DNA of 64,000 nucleotides from Micropterix aruncella. Taxonomy: Eukaryota > Arthropoda > Insecta > Lepidoptera > Micropterigidae. Where the stretch lies: positions 22,717,386 through 22,781,385 of the forward strand of contig OX155973.1 of the NCBI GenBank assembly GCA_944548615.1, read 5' to 3'. Below are positions 10,472 to 22,135 of the stretch, in pieces. Made by a program: the position numbers and the translations under genes. The notes below the pieces were generated by a model. It made no database searches. It had not been told where the DNA came from and was given only the letters and a program-made list of their open reading frames with translations. Positions within the stretch are counted from its first letter, which is position 1, and every line of letters begins with the position of its first letter.

Positions 10472-10744
10472 TCTAGTTTCGACATACCTATGAGACAACC
10501 CCTCATGCGCACCGGTGGATAATAATATGGCATTATGTTATACACAGGTTGCAAGTGCGAAAAGTTTTTCGGAAGACGTTTCAAATGAAACGTAACACTT
10601 GCGTAATTTGTCGGATTCCGGTCTATTCTCAGATGTGTTAACTGTTAACCAACATCTTGACAACGTGTGTTTATATTAGTTCAAAACGCTTCGCAAGAAC
10701 GCTTTTTATGACTGCGCTCTGCAGGGCTTACCAACATTTGGAAC

Positions 10745-10830
10745 GGCCCAGTAGCATAGTGGCTAGGTCGCCTGGTCTTATATTGTAAGGGTCCGGGCTA
10801 TTTCCTGGCTAGGTCATCATTTTCCGTTGG
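10745..10830 (+). repeat. Degenerate tRNA-like sequence, possible SINE head
   Basis: TAGCATAGTGG fits an RNA polymerase III A box, and GGTCCGGGCTATTTCC about 40 bp later resembles a degraded B box. Paired arms of an intact tRNA are not present, so this is more likely a tRNA-derived SINE head or a tRNA relic than a tRNA gene. Confidence 0.35.
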
Positions 10831-11042
10831 GATAAAATTAACGAAATTAAATTTCAGTTTTGTCAATCGAATGCAATAACAAGCACACATTTTACGAACA
10901 TGTTTGCTCACATATATAAACTCGCTTCAAAGTTAGGTTAGTCGTAAGAGATTGTCCTATGATAATAAGCCAGCCCATTGTGAAATTTCCCAACAAGCAA
11001 ACAAACTAAAACGTTTTTAATCAATAATCATAATCTAAGATA

Positions 11043-12110
11043 TACATTACATTACATTACATTTTCGTAGTGTCCAATTGACGGCTAAAAACCGCTCTTG
11101 GACGTGTCAAAATAATTGAGTTAGGTAGTAAGTCCCGTTACTACGCTTTACTGAACATACATAGGTAGTCAAGAATTTAAATACTAGATTGTCAAACTAT
11201 AAATATAAATAATCAAAATAGAAGCCTAGTATTGTAAGTAGTCAGTAATTCGAAAAGATACGTAGTAAAATTATTCATCGTAATATTCAAATTGTCAGTA
11301 AAATGTTAAATAATCAAATTAAAGCTACGCCATGCATTTAAAAACAAAAAGAACAAATATAAAACCATATATATTAATCAGTCAATAACGCTCTGCAATT
11401 TAAATGGGCACAATATTTGAAAAATCATGGCCCTCAAATTCAGCCAGATTATAGAAAGGGTGGCCTATCAGTCTCTCCTTGATGTTTTTTTTAATTTTAT
11501 ATTCTCTAGCTGTTTAAAATTTGTAGGGAGTAGATTATAGAATTTAATACTAAGGTACAAGTAGCTTTTCTGTACTTTTGCCAGTCGTATTCGGGGTACG
11601 CATAAGAGGGAGCTACCGCGGGTATGATGCGAGTGAATGTCTGCATTAATTGCAGTTTCTGGGAGGTGCTGTCTAGCATATATTAAACACTGGTATATGA
11701 ACGCCGAATACATAGTCATATTACCCTTGCCTTGCTGAAATATTCTTTGCATGAGGTCCTAGTCGGTACCTGATACATGCTGCGCAGTGCTCTCTTTTGC
11801 AAAAGAAAGATTCTTTTACTGGTTGCGGCATTTCCCCAAAATTGAATCCATAAGTCATTAATGACTTAAAATATGCAAAGTATACTGTTTTGCCTGCCGC
11901 AAAGCCACATAGACTTGTGATTTTATAATTGAGTAGGTATATCGAGCTACATAGCTTACTAGCTAATTGTTGGATGTGCGCATTCCATTGTAATTTACTG
12001 TCCATTCTTAAACCTAAAAAAAATATATCTTCTGTGATGTCGTTTTCAAAATAGTCATGTAATTCATTTAAATAGTCAATATTGGCAGGTCTTAAGCGAA
12101 AAGGAATTAT
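11043..12110 (-). mobile_element. LINE, (TGTAA)n-tailed family: C-terminal RT region and 3' UTR
   Basis: Minus-strand frames 12005-11721 and 11752-11468 encode the end of a CR1/Jockey-like ORF2. Recognisable parts are 'LQWNAHIQQLASKL', 'CGFAAGKTVYFAYF' and, in the next frame, 'HSHHTRGSS' and 'SYLYLSIKFYNLLP'. The frame break near 11740 marks it as dead. The 3' UTR ends in TGTAATGTAATG repeats (plus strand 11043-11062). Relatives are at 19.4, 28.9 and 42.6 kb. Confidence 0.8.
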
Positions 12111-12381
12111 TTTTTATTTTGTAATGTTTAATAAATAGGATAATCAGTTTGTATTGTTATAATAAATAAGATAATAAGATCTAAGATACAATAAATTAAA
12201 ACCGACTCACATGCATTTGTTATCCTCATAAACACCTTGCATACTCACTCATCACGCACATCCATACACTAATCCACCTATACACCTTTTAATATATTTC
12301 TTAATATATCTAGCGATCCTCTTTACTGTTTAAGTGACAACATTTGAATATCTGATGAACATTAATTGGCTTTATTTTAAA

Positions 12382-13111
12382 CTAGCTGACCCGTGCCCAC
12401 TTCGTTGGGCGGTAAAACTTTTTAGTTGTGATGAAATTATGAGTGTGGTTCGGTTAGTACAGAGTGCTATGATTTATTTCCTGACTGCCAAAAGAAAGGT
12501 TATATTTTTACTGCATATGTATATATGTATTTGCATGCCAATTTGACTATATTACCGTTATTTGTGAGTGTCTTCTTGTGAGTGTCTTATCTCTTTAACC
12601 ATTTATGCAGTAAAAGTGAAATTATATGCAGTAAAAGGTAAAAGTCTTTTTTTTTTAAACACTTGAGACGATAAATTTACTTATTTTGATAATAATTCAT
12701 AATTGTTGATAATATGACCAATAAACATGACCTAACGATTAAAATTATTTTTTTTAATTTGAAAAACTACTATTTGTGACTTAAATATAAAAGTTAGACA
12801 TATGCTGTCGCTGACTTTTTTGTAGGCATTATCAAGCTCTACAACTTTTCTCTAGAGCATAATAATATATCTCTCATCGTTAAGGCAGCGTTAGTTAGAA
12901 ACCTTTACGTTCGACCGTTTTTTCCGACTTACTTTGGAAATCCGACTACCACGAAAAAGTCTTTCAATTTTTTGGATTAATATATAGCCTATGACACTCA
13001 CAAATAACGTGGCTTTCTATTGATAAATGAATTTTCGAAATCGGTTCAGTAGATCGAGAGATTACTTCCTACAACGTCACAAACTTTACCTCTTTATATT
13101 ATTAGTATAGA
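12382..13111 (-). mobile_element. Non-autonomous Helitron (730 bp)
   Basis: Read on the minus strand it starts TCTATACTAATA after A and ends in CAGCTAG before T. The terminal hairpin GCCCA/TGGGC (around 12392-12410) is intact. Same family as 6540-7237; no coding frame. Confidence 0.88.
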
Positions 13112-13500
13112 TGATTTCTTCTTTCTGTTAATAAAATAAATAAATAGGATTTTCTTTACGAAACCCTGGTTGTCGACTTCTCAATGTGCATAGAATTTAA
13201 CGACGAACGCGTGTACTGTACGTAGTAAATGACAAGGAAAGAGGTCGACTCCTTTGAATTTAGTTCCAGTTGCTTAGCGGACGCTTGTATGTGACCCGTG
13301 GGAATACAACCAAATAATACGCAAGTAGAACGACTTTAGCAGAGCTATATTGCATCACTAGATGCAGATACTCGTGGTTTCGTCTACGACGTAAAGGTAA
13401 AATAAAATGACAATAATATGAATAAAAACGCGACACAAAACGAAGGCAAGAAGAAAGCATTTTCTAAAAGTTCAACACTGTGAAGCGATACCTCCGAAAG
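13112..13500. other. No recognisable feature
   Basis: Mixed-composition DNA without credible frames, repeats or RNA features. Confidence 0.45.
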
Positions 13501-13504
13501 CCAT

Positions 13505-14115
13505 TGTTACAAGTCAGCTGCTGACTGCTGGACCTAATGAGTGGTGTGAACGGTCTCGTACAGATTGGGCCACAAGATCCATTTTTTCTCGGATAGGCTC
13601 AACTCACGATTCAGCTCCTATTCAGAAGCCTCCTCGAGTGGAAGGCTACCCCGGGTAAGACTCCCGTGTCTTAGGCCTCAGAGCTGGTGGATCGGTTTCT
13701 CCGCGGGATTGCATCCCGGCGCCACTGGACGGTTTGCGCACCGGTCGGCGAAGACAATCGGCTGTGCATTCTGACTAATTTCTGAAGGGGTCTGGAGACT
13801 ATGGAAATATACTGTTTCCTAAGCAGCGGGGGTGGATGTTGAACTGTTGTCATGCCACTCTTGAAATAACCTTGGGCCATCGACGCCGTGTGGCACTACG
13901 GGCAAGGAACGCCCAGGTCCGCGATAAATTCAAACTGAATTACCGCTGTAATACAACAGGTAGAGGTTGCGCAAGCGACTTCGGACCCCAAACCAGTCGG
14001 GAGGACGGAGGTATCCTGAAGGTTAACTCCAGACGGAGATATCCTGCCAAAACTGGTAGTTAGGGGGTAAGGCTGCCCGCTGGGTACCTTTCCCGGTGCC
14101 TCGCCGTAAGGCGTA
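13505..14115 (+). repeat. Repeat D, plus copy (arm 1 of an inverted pair)
   Basis: It carries the D signature blocks: 'TTGGGCCACAAGATCC', 'GGCTCAACTCACGATTCAG', 'CGGCTGTGCATTCTGAC', 'CGCAAGCGACTTCGG' and 'GCCAAAACTGGTAG'. A second D copy follows at once in the opposite direction. Confidence 0.7.
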
Positions 14116-14520
14116 ATTCAATTTGAATTTAACGCGGATCTGAGCGGTCTTTGCCCGTAGTGCCACACGGGATCGAGTGGCCCAGGGTCATTTCAAGAGT
14201 GGCATGACAACAGGACAACATCCACCCCCGCTGCTTAGGAGACAGTATATTTCCATATTCTACAGACTCCTTCATCAATTAGTCTGAATGCGCAACCGAT
14301 TGGCGTCGCCGAACGGTGCCTAAACCGTCCAGTGACGCCGAAATGCAATCCCGCCAGGAGAAACCAGTCCACCAGCTTTGACGCCTGAGACGCGAGAGTC
14401 TTACCCGGGATAGCTTTTCGTGCGAGGAGGCTTCTGAATAGGAGCTGATTCGTAAGTTAAGCCGATCCGAGAACATCGTGGATCTTATGGCCCAAGCTGC
14501 ACGACATCATTCGCTACCGG
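14108..14520 (-). repeat. Repeat D, minus copy (arm 2 of an inverted pair)
   Basis: The reverse complement of the first D copy starts around 'TTCAATTTGAATTTAACGCG' and runs to 'GATCTTATGGCCCAAGCTGC'. It pairs with about 13565-13945, with scattered mismatches. Confidence 0.7.
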
Positions 14521-15230
14521 TTTTTAAGCAGTGTGGGTGATTGCTGTCAGCCGCTCTTAAAACGACCAACTGGCCACCCGATCCTGCAATGAGAGGTAGA
14601 CGGGCAAAGGGCGCCGCGTTCCACGATAGATTCATTTTGGGCGATATACTAAAATCTACATTAGTATTTTCTAAACATAAAAGTAATTGCAGTTGCCGTG
14701 GGAAAGATCTAAAATGGCTGCAGTAGTCCTTGACTTGTCACCGTCGTCGGCGGCGGAGTGCACATCACAAAAGAGCCTCTAAAGATGGAAACCATAACGG
14801 GCTCAGTGATTTTAAATTTAGAAGCGGGCGCACGCACTCGAATTGAACTGAATTTATAGTACCTATATTCAACGCAGCTTCTCACCAGGGTGACCTCTCG
14901 TCCTTCATTTTCTTTGGTATAACACTTAAACAATGCTGGAGAGAGACCTAAGAGCCGATCAGTTTATATACATTTTTCACCGATCATTTGTTTTTAAAGT
15001 TCTAAAATCAATACAGAATATATACACAAAATAAAGACCTTTTGCAGTCCAAACGCAACACTGCCACTCACATCTTTGAGTTGCATCTTCATTTTTTTGT
15101 TATATTGCAATTAGAGGGTTTTGTTAAATATAAGGGTATTTCATTGAAAGTCCTCGGGATTACAGGTGCAAGCCTCCGTCTTTCGTAGGCAAATTTATAG
15201 AAAGGAACGAAAATTTCTCTTTTTCTAACT
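14521..15230. other. No recognisable feature
   Basis: The D flank is followed by about 650 bp of single-copy-looking DNA. Short open frames on both strands have no recognised motif. Confidence 0.45.
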
Positions 15231-15232
15231 GT

Positions 15233-15500
15233 CTGGTACTATGCCCATGCTGAAGCAATCGTTTGTAACCGTCGTCGTTTAAAAAGCTTGTAATTATTTG
15301 ATATAAAGTAAAGTGTGCATGAGTAAACTCTCGCAATAATTAAAGAGCCTCATTTTGTTATTTTTAAAGCGCTCAGCAGTGTTTTTTGGAACCATCAGTT
15401 TTAATATCCTGTACCATAGGCCTCGAATTCTGTCAAGATAGGTCTTATACATGTTTCTATAAGTGGTTATCCCGTATGAAATTATGGACTCCACCAATTC
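15233..15500 (-). pseudogene. LINE RT C-terminal fragment
   Basis: The minus-strand frame 15497-15294 (67 codons) has the pattern 'SIISYGITTY...YLDRIRGLWYRILKLMVPKN', typical of the region after the polymerase domain of CR1/Jockey-like LINEs. It is isolated, with no RT core and no clear tail. Confidence 0.5.
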
Positions 15501-15781
15501 AAATTAAAGTATTCTGAGTTGTTCATATTGCCGTTACTCCGCTATAATATATGTTTCAAATCATAACATTTGGATATCATGAGTATAATTTTCTTACATA
15601 TTTTTTCCATACGAACATCGCATTCGAATCGCTTATCAAATGCGACCAAACTTTAGCCACAGAGTTAGAACAGTAAGCCCACTCTCGTGTAGATTAAGAA
15701 GAAACTAAAGAAACGGAATTCAAAGGTGCACTTTTAAATTAAAGACTTTTAAAAATCACTTTCATCGATGTTTATTTTATA

Positions 15782-16515
15782 CTAGCTGACCCGTGCCCAC
15801 TTCGTTGGGCGGTAAAACTTTTTACTTGTGATGAAATTATGAGTGTGGTTCGGTTAGTACTGAATGCTATGATTTATTTCCTGACTGCCAAAAGAAGGGT
15901 TGTATTTTTACTACATATGTATGTATGTATTTGCATGCCAATTTGACTATATTACCGTTATTTGTGAGTGTCTTCTTGTGAGTGTCTTATTTGTGAATGT
16001 CTTATCTCTTTAACCATTTATGCAGAAAAAGGGAAATTAGATGCAGTAAAAAGGAAAAGTCTTTTGTTTTAAACACTTGAGGCGATAAATTTACTTAATT
16101 TGATATGAATTCATATTATTGTCGATAATATGACCAAATAAACATGTCCTAACGATTTAAATTATTGTTTTAATATAAAAACCGACTTTTTGTGACTTAA
16201 ATATAAAATTTAGACATATCCTGTCGATGACTTTTTTGTAGGCATTACCAAGCTCTACAACTTTTCTCTAGAACTCAATCATATATCTCTCATCGTTAAA
16301 GCAGCGTTCGTAAGAAACGTTTTCATTCGACCGTTTTTTCTCCGACTTATTTTGCAAATCCAACTACCACGAAAAAGTCTTTTCATTTTTCGGATTTTGA
16401 TATTCACAAATAACGTGGCTTTCTATTGGTAAAAGAATTTTCTAAATCGGTTCAGTAGTTCCAGAGATTACTTCCTACAACCTCACAAACTACCTCTTTA
16501 TTATATAAGTATAGA
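15782..16515 (-). mobile_element. Non-autonomous Helitron (734 bp)
   Basis: Same family as 12382-13111: CTAG end with hairpin at the left, TC end at the right (minus orientation), flanked by A and T. It contains an extra repeat of 'GTGTCTTATTTGTGA'. No coding capacity. Confidence 0.86.
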
Positions 16516-16905
16516 TGAAAATGTTTTGCGAAGTGGTGCAACTTCGATTCTTGCTAGAGGAAGCATCGAGCAAGCAACCTAGAGGAACCATTTTATGTAT
16601 CTCCAAGTTGCACCATTGTTCAGTACCATTGCCAATCGTCTCTTCAAAATACTTCTGGTCACCCTAGTGCGTACAGCCGACGATGTACCAAGCCGGTATA
16701 GCTCGGTCCTCGCCGTTGCACCCGCCTCTCCTCGCCTCCTCCGACAAGCGATTGTTCGTATTCGTGCCCGTCGTCCTATCGCCTCCACCCGAGTGACATT
16801 CTTTCTCTTTTTGGGTTCATTTTTAATGACAGAGAACATCCCGGGATTCTCCACGCTATACATCGTACCACGTAGCTCTGTTGGCCTATTTCCAAACGAG
16901 TAGTA
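16516..16905. other. GC-richer unassigned segment
   Basis: Both strands carry open frames of 94-102 codons over the same bases (about 16580-16900). This points to base composition rather than a gene. A TTCAGTACC at about 16619 resembles an arthropod initiator, but nothing else supports a promoter. Confidence 0.3.
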
Positions 16906-16909
16906 GGGC

Positions 16910-17640
16910 GGTGTCGACTACAACGGGCAAACCCGTCATCCCAGGCTGGTATAACGATATATAATCGTTCTTTCAGCTGTGGGATGAGCGTAGAAGACTT
17001 GGGGACGAGACAATCTAATGTCTAGTTCACCAGCAACCCGTTAGAGATCGACGCCTTAGGGCGAGGCACCGGGAAAGCTAACCAGCGGGCAGACTCGCCC
17101 CTCTTAACTACCAGTTTTGGCAGGATATCTCCGTCTGGAATTAACCTTCAGGATACCTCTGTCCTCCCGACTGGTTACGGGTCTGAAGTCGCTTATGCGA
17201 CCTGTACCTGTTGTATTACAGCGGTAATTCAGTTAGAATTTATCGCGGACCTGGGCGTTCTTTGCCCGCAGTGCCACACGGGATCGAGTCGCCCAAGAAC
17301 ATTTCAAGAGTGGCATGACGACAGGTCAACATCCACCTCCGCTGTTTAGGAAACAGTGTATTTCCATAGTCTCCAGACCCCTTCAGTAATTAGTCAGAAT
17401 ACAAAACCGATTGTCTTCGCCGACCGGTGAGCAAACCGTCCAGTGGCGCCGGGATGCAATCCCGCCAGCAGAAACCGGTCCACCAGCTTTGAGGCCTGAG
17501 ACACAGAAGTCTTACCCGGGGTAGTATTCCACTCGAGGAGACTTCTGAATAGGAGCTGAATCGTGAGTTGAGCCGATCCGAGAACAAAATGGATCTTGTG
17601 GTCCAAGCTGCACGAAACCGTTTGCCACCCAAGCGAATAA
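16910..17640 (-). repeat. Repeat D, minus copy, near full length
   Basis: It begins at 'GTCGACTACAACGGGCAAACC' and ends at 'CCAAGCTGCACGAAACCG', the two ends typical of D. It keeps the order of internal blocks. Several overlapping frames of 70-80 codons are repeat by-products. Confidence 0.7.
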
Positions 17641-18141
17641 TAGTTCAGTTTTAGTTTTTATTTTCAGAAAACTAACAGTGTGATGAACGATGCCCGAATG
17701 ACACTCGTTATGCAAATCTAAGTTTATCACGTAAGCCAATTAAAAGCTTTCTCCATGTAGATGACACCAAGAAAGTGTTGTTAGAGGTACATTTTGCGGT
17801 TGTTTCAATGCTATCTAACAAATCGTTGGCAAGCGGTCAGTATCTCTAAAAAGCTTAGCGAAAAGTGTACTCCCAGGCCCATTTTTTTTGTGATCAATAT
17901 TAATAACCATTGTTTCGCGGATGATATAGCCCGGTTATTCATGTCTTGAAATTTTTGACTTCTGAATATTTTATTTTTTATTTTTCGATCCATCACTATG
18001 CTACGCCATCAAAGCTAATACCCGTAGAATACCTCAACAACCTCTATTTTGATTGGCTTTTGATTTATATAACTTTGTGCATTTTTTTTCATTTTAACTC
18101 CCAATTTTCCTACTAATTCCGTTAGATGCTCTACTTTTATT
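17641..18141. other. No recognisable feature
   Basis: AT-rich DNA between repeat D and MITE E; no credible frame. Confidence 0.45.
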
Positions 18142-18579
18142 AACACGCTTTTATTAGGTCGACCTGTATGTAACTATGTAATGGAATCTAAGGTAACTAA
18201 TTTAACCATCTTCCAAGGATCGTAGTGTCATGAAAATTGGCAGCTGTATGTAGTTCTGATGACAATACAATAATATGGTACTGTCGAACTGATCTGATGA
18301 TGGAGTCGGAAGATATGAACACGAACTTCATGATGGAACATCGTATCATAGCTGTGTTTGGACTTGTTAGAAAAGTCTTGTAATAAACTCTGACCACGAT
18401 TAAGTTTCAAGGTCTGATGATGAAGCCGGAAAACAGGAACTGGCTTCCATGATGGAATGTCGTATCATAGTCGTGTTTGCACTTGTGAGAAAGGTCACGT
18501 AATGGACTTTGAACACGATCAGGTTTCAAGGTTATAGCAAACCTTTTTTGGTTTTTACGTGCATTTATAAAAGCGTGTT
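18142..18579. mobile_element. MITE E with AACACGCTTTTAT inverted ends and a 120-bp internal duplication
   Basis: The left end AACACGCTTTTAT is matched at the right by the inverse ATAAAAGCGTGTT. Inside, a 120-bp unit beginning CTGATGATGGAGTCGGAAGA is tandemly repeated (starts at 18294 and 18414). A second copy lies at 36397-36772 with the same internal duplication. Both copies are followed by 'TTAGTGTTTTTT', so the true right end may lie a few bases further out. Confidence 0.7.
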
Positions 18580-19130
18580 TTTAGTGTTTTTTTTTAGACT
18601 ATTAATTTATTATATCGCATATTAATTTTACACTGCACGTAGAGAAATGACTGATGACGCAATATTTTTCTTATATTGTCATATCTTAAAATATTGACAC
18701 ATTCTGACGCCATACATTCGTAACACGCTATCGATGCTGCACATTTTGATAAGATATAAAAAGGAAACTTGGCATTTGCTGTTTGATAAGAGACTCGGAA
18801 TCGCGTACATGTTGAAGTTTATATTTATTTTATTTTTATATAATAATTGACCATGTATTATTGCAGTTTTATATCTGATAGGTTTACTAAAGTTTTATTA
18901 GTGATGCGGGAGTGTTTTCACCAGAAGAAAGTAAAAGGGAGCATCCGAGAATCAAAGGCCTGTTTTCCGATCCTTATACAACTAAGTACGTAAGTACTTA
19001 ATTTAGATGTATTAAATTTTACCGGAAAGCTAGCAAAATGATGGGGCAAGTAAATAATATTGTATTAGTATATAATATTTATTAGAAGAATTATAAATCT
19101 TGAAATTTATGAATATAATATCTCCCCAAG
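18580..19130. other. No gene recognised; TATA-like motif
   Basis: A TATAAAAAGG motif lies at 18755-18764, but there is no initiator or coding exon to make it a promoter. The rest is AT-rich and unassigned. Confidence 0.3.
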
Positions 19131-19131
19131 C

Positions 19132-19265
19132 TCTCATTTTTCACGACTGTCCAACAAAAAGGAGTGTAATTTGATCAGGGTTCATGTGTGTATGTTTTCC
19201 GTTTTTTTATTCCACCATAACTTCTTTATTTTTTCGTTTCCACCGTTTCTTTATTTCACTTAATA
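19132..19265 (+). repeat. Repeat H, 5' fragment
   Basis: It carries 'CACGACTGTCCAACAAAAAG', then 'TCAGGGTTCAT' and 'GTTTTCCGTTTTTTTATTCC', matching the start of H at 45.1 and 45.7 kb. It is truncated after about 130 bp. Confidence 0.6.
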
Positions 19266-19399
19266 TTGTGCCCATTTAAATTAATTAAAAAGTAGAGCCT
19301 TATTGTCTGATTATTTTATATGGCCTTATATCTGTACTTTTAGTTTCAAATGCATAACATAGATTTAATTTGATTATTTAACATTTTACTGACAATTTA

Positions 19400-19650
19400 A
19401 ATATTACGATAAATAATTTTACTACGTATCTTTTGGAATTACTAACTACTTCAAATATTAGGCTTCTATTTTGATTATTTATATTTATAGTTTGACAATC
19501 TAGTAGTAAATTCTTGACTACCTATGTTTGTTCAGTAAAGAGTAGTAACGAGACTTACTACCTAACCCAATTATTTTGACACGTCCAAGAGCGGTCTTTA
19601 GCCGTCAATTGGACACGATGAAAATGTAAAAATAAATGTAAATGTAACCG
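19400..19650 (+). mobile_element. LINE 3' end, (TGTAA)n-type family, plus strand
   Basis: This matches the 3' UTR of the LINEs at 11.0 and 28.9 kb in inverse orientation ('TTTGACACGTCCAAGAGCGG', 'GCCGTCAATTGGACAC'). It ends in 'ATAAATGTAAATGTAA'. No coding part remains. Confidence 0.75.
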
Positions 19651-19984
19651 ATTTAGAATTGTGGTGTGTTGTTAGAATCGTAATTTCATTTTTTATTATT
19701 TTTAATATTTTTTTTGTTTTTTAAATGGTTTTCAGTGTTTGTTGATATTTTGAATTTATGCCATGTAATATAAGATACGTCAAGACTTTACCAAAACGCA
19801 CATTTATCGCACTGGCGACGCCGCGATGTGTCCAAAGTTCGTATACGGTTTCACCGTCACCGTTTTAACGTGAATACGTCTAGAGTTCGCGTCAAATACT
19901 AGGTGACACTTCAAAAATCTTAAAGTAACCTTCCTATTCAAGAAGCGGAGGTAAGTGGTTACCTACAGCCACTTATCCTTAGAA
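19651..19984. other. No recognisable feature
   Basis: Unassigned DNA between a LINE tail and a D fragment. Confidence 0.4.
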
Positions 19985-20158
19985 ACGGACCGTTGGCCAC
20001 CCGGGCTACCCGATCCCGGGTGATTCAAATACGAATTGCCGACAAATTCTAATACGACTTGCCAGTGCAGCAGGTAGAGGCCGCGCAAGCGACTTCGAAT
20101 CCGTATCCAGACTGGAGGACGGAGGATTCTGTCGAAATCTGATGTAAGGGCGCAGGGG
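19985..20158 (+). repeat. Repeat D fragment interrupted by LINE-A
   Basis: 'CGCGCAAGCGACTTCGAATC' and 'CTGGAGGACGGAGGATTC' are D blocks. The repeat stops at 20158, where the A/T-rich 3' tail of LINE-A begins, so LINE-A inserted into D. Confidence 0.6.
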
Positions 20159-20846
20159 TTTATTTTATTTATTATTTATTTATTTATTTAGGTACATAGG
20201 ATTAGGTATACAGTTCATTCATAGGTCATGTAATCTTATAATAATTATATAAATTATTTAATAATTAATATAGGGAGGTTTAACACATCTTACATGACCT
20301 TTACTGCCAATAGCACATCTAACTAGGCGATAATTTGGCCCGTCTCTAGATGTGCATATTTTTATGCAATTTTAAGAAATGAAGTGTTTTTTTTTTAAAT
20401 AAATTATTTGGACCCACCACCTGTATATATACATAAATATACCAATTTTATAAAAAATATAGCTATGTAATAAATATATACATTTATAGTTGTAATTTAA
20501 TAAAATTTAATTAAGAAAAATAGATAAGTGATACTAAATAAATTGTCGTGCGTTGCAAAGAAGTTGATCAGATTTTACATATCCCTTGTTAAGTAGCCAT
20601 CTATTAAGGTTTGCTTTAAATATTTTTACGTTAGGATAATTTTTCATGTCTTCACTAAGGGAATTATATAATTTTGGGGCTATGTAGAATATATGTCTCT
20701 GGGCAAATGTTGTCCTGACTGACGGAATTATATAATTGATACTCGCGGACATTCTTGTGTTCAGATTGTTTTGAGTTCGGGCGTGGTCATCTCTAGATTT
20801 GTAGAATGCAAGAAGCGCTTGCTTAATGAATAACTGTTTAGCTGAT

Positions 20847-20847
<1 letters not shown>
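20159..20847 (-). mobile_element. LINE-A 3' part (continues at 21641-21769)
   Basis: This is a minus-strand element with a (TTTA)n tail at its 3' end (plus strand about 20165-20190). A frame at 20752-20534 encodes the last 72 residues of ORF2 ('RHIFYIAPKLYNSLSEDMK'). It is almost identical by eye to the LINE at 62520-63456, so both are recent. It is split by a second LINE. Confidence 0.8.
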
Positions 20848-20881
<34 letters not shown>

Positions 20882-21640
20882 TTTCGGGAAACATACAGCG
20901 CTTCATTAATTATTACTAATTATTCTAATACACAGTTTCGCTGGCCGATTAATTGCTTCCTACATTATTTTCTTATACGGTAGATCAAAAATTGCATTGC
21001 ACTAAATTAAATTAAATTGCAATTGAACTATTGTAAGGATAGGAAAGGAGAGGGATGGGATATATATAGGATAGGATATAGATATTCAAATTATATTCAC
21101 TGTGTAATCACTTCCTAGACGCCTAGTGAGCTAAGGACAGCTTCGCTGAATTTAGGTTGATTCAGGTAAAAAATGTCGATATCTACGAATCGTCTATTAT
21201 ATGTGGTCATCAAGCGGTGCATAACAGAGTTTTGGGCGTAACTAGTATTCACACGAGGGATTTCGAACGTACGAGGAGAGCGAACCTTTTTACTAGGTGG
21301 AACTAACAACGACAGTTTATTTACCAAATGAGGGCTATCAATTTTGTTGTGAATTATTTTATGCAATAATATCATATCAGCCGCTGTGCGGCGGTCTTCC
21401 AGTGAACACATACTGAAATAGTTCAGCCTGCTCTCGTAGGTTCCAAGTCCCAAGTGCTCACGATAGTCCAGGTATCTAGTAAAACGTCTTTGGACGCCCT
21501 CCACCCTATTTTTATACACGCCATATTGCGGATTCCAAATCTGCGATGCGAACTCTAAGGTGCTACGAACATAGGAAAAGTAAAGCGTTTTAAAGATGTT
21601 AATATTCGAGAATGGTTTACATATTCTATTAGCACATGGG
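20848..21640 (-). mobile_element. LINE-B inserted inside LINE-A
   Basis: It starts with a pure (TTTA)n tail (20848-20884). The frame 21519-21115 on the minus strand (134 codons) encodes 'VEGVQRRFTRYL', 'LEDRRTAADMILLHKI' and 'MTTYNRRFVDIDIF'. This is the C-terminal region of a CR1/Jockey-like ORF2 different from LINE-A. It is 5'-truncated, as expected for target-primed reverse transcription. LINE-A sequence resumes at about 21641. Confidence 0.8.
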
Positions 21641-21769
21641 ATTGCACATGGGATTGGGAAAATAACAAGGCAGATGGATGACGTCGGTTTTTCCTGTGAA
21701 TTACTCTCAATAATAATTTCTGCGCTTTTGTCAATCTATCCAGATTATCATTAGTAGTAGCGCCCCATG
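21641..21769 (-). mobile_element. LINE-A, part upstream of the LINE-B insertion
   Basis: The sequence matches 63205-63332 ('GGCAGATGGATGACG', 'TAATAATTTCTGCGC', 'AGTAGTAGCGCCCCATG'). It encodes 'LTKAQKLLLRVIHRKNRRHP' on the minus strand. Homology ends at about 21769. A 12-bp block GCACATGGGATT is doubled at the LINE-B junction. Confidence 0.75.
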
Positions 21770-22135
21770 GTTGCCGACTGGGTGGCAATTTCCAGTCTAC
21801 TCGCGGTTTGACGTTGGTCTCTGGCGGAGCTTGACTGTAGATTGTGTTTGTCTACCAAAGTCTGCGTTCACTTCACGAAAGAAAGAAGACAACAGTCATT
21901 ATAACTTCCTGGGGTGGCGGGTTCTTTCGCAGCAATCGACACCTCCAGTCTGAGGTACACTACTGCTTACACATTTTTTTTTTGTAAACAAACAGCGTTA
22001 ACAAATAACAATCACAAAGATAGAAAATAAATACTATGACTTATTTAATGTTTACAATATTATATAAAAAGTTTTTCCATTTTTATACATTATTAGAGGA
22101 AAAATTAAATTAAATTTTGCATTGAAATTATAACA
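21770..22135. other. No recognisable feature
   Basis: A short D-like end near 21890-21940 ('CCTGGGGTGGCGGGTTC') is followed by AT-rich DNA. Confidence 0.35.

Noticed and set aside
10190..10498. 102-codon minus-strand frame with a Gly run
   Set aside because: The Gly run comes from the C/G-run of a MITE; the frame crosses the MITE end.
10745..10830. Intact tRNA gene
   Set aside because: A- and B-box-like motifs are present, but the cloverleaf arms do not pair; kept only as a tRNA-like relic.
16579..16903. Opposed frames of 94 and 102 codons
   Set aside because: They overlap on opposite strands in a GC-rich patch with no recognisable motif.
18755..18764. TATAAAAAGG as a core promoter
   Set aside because: No initiator, exon or coding sequence follows at a suitable distance, and such motifs are expected by chance in AT-rich DNA.
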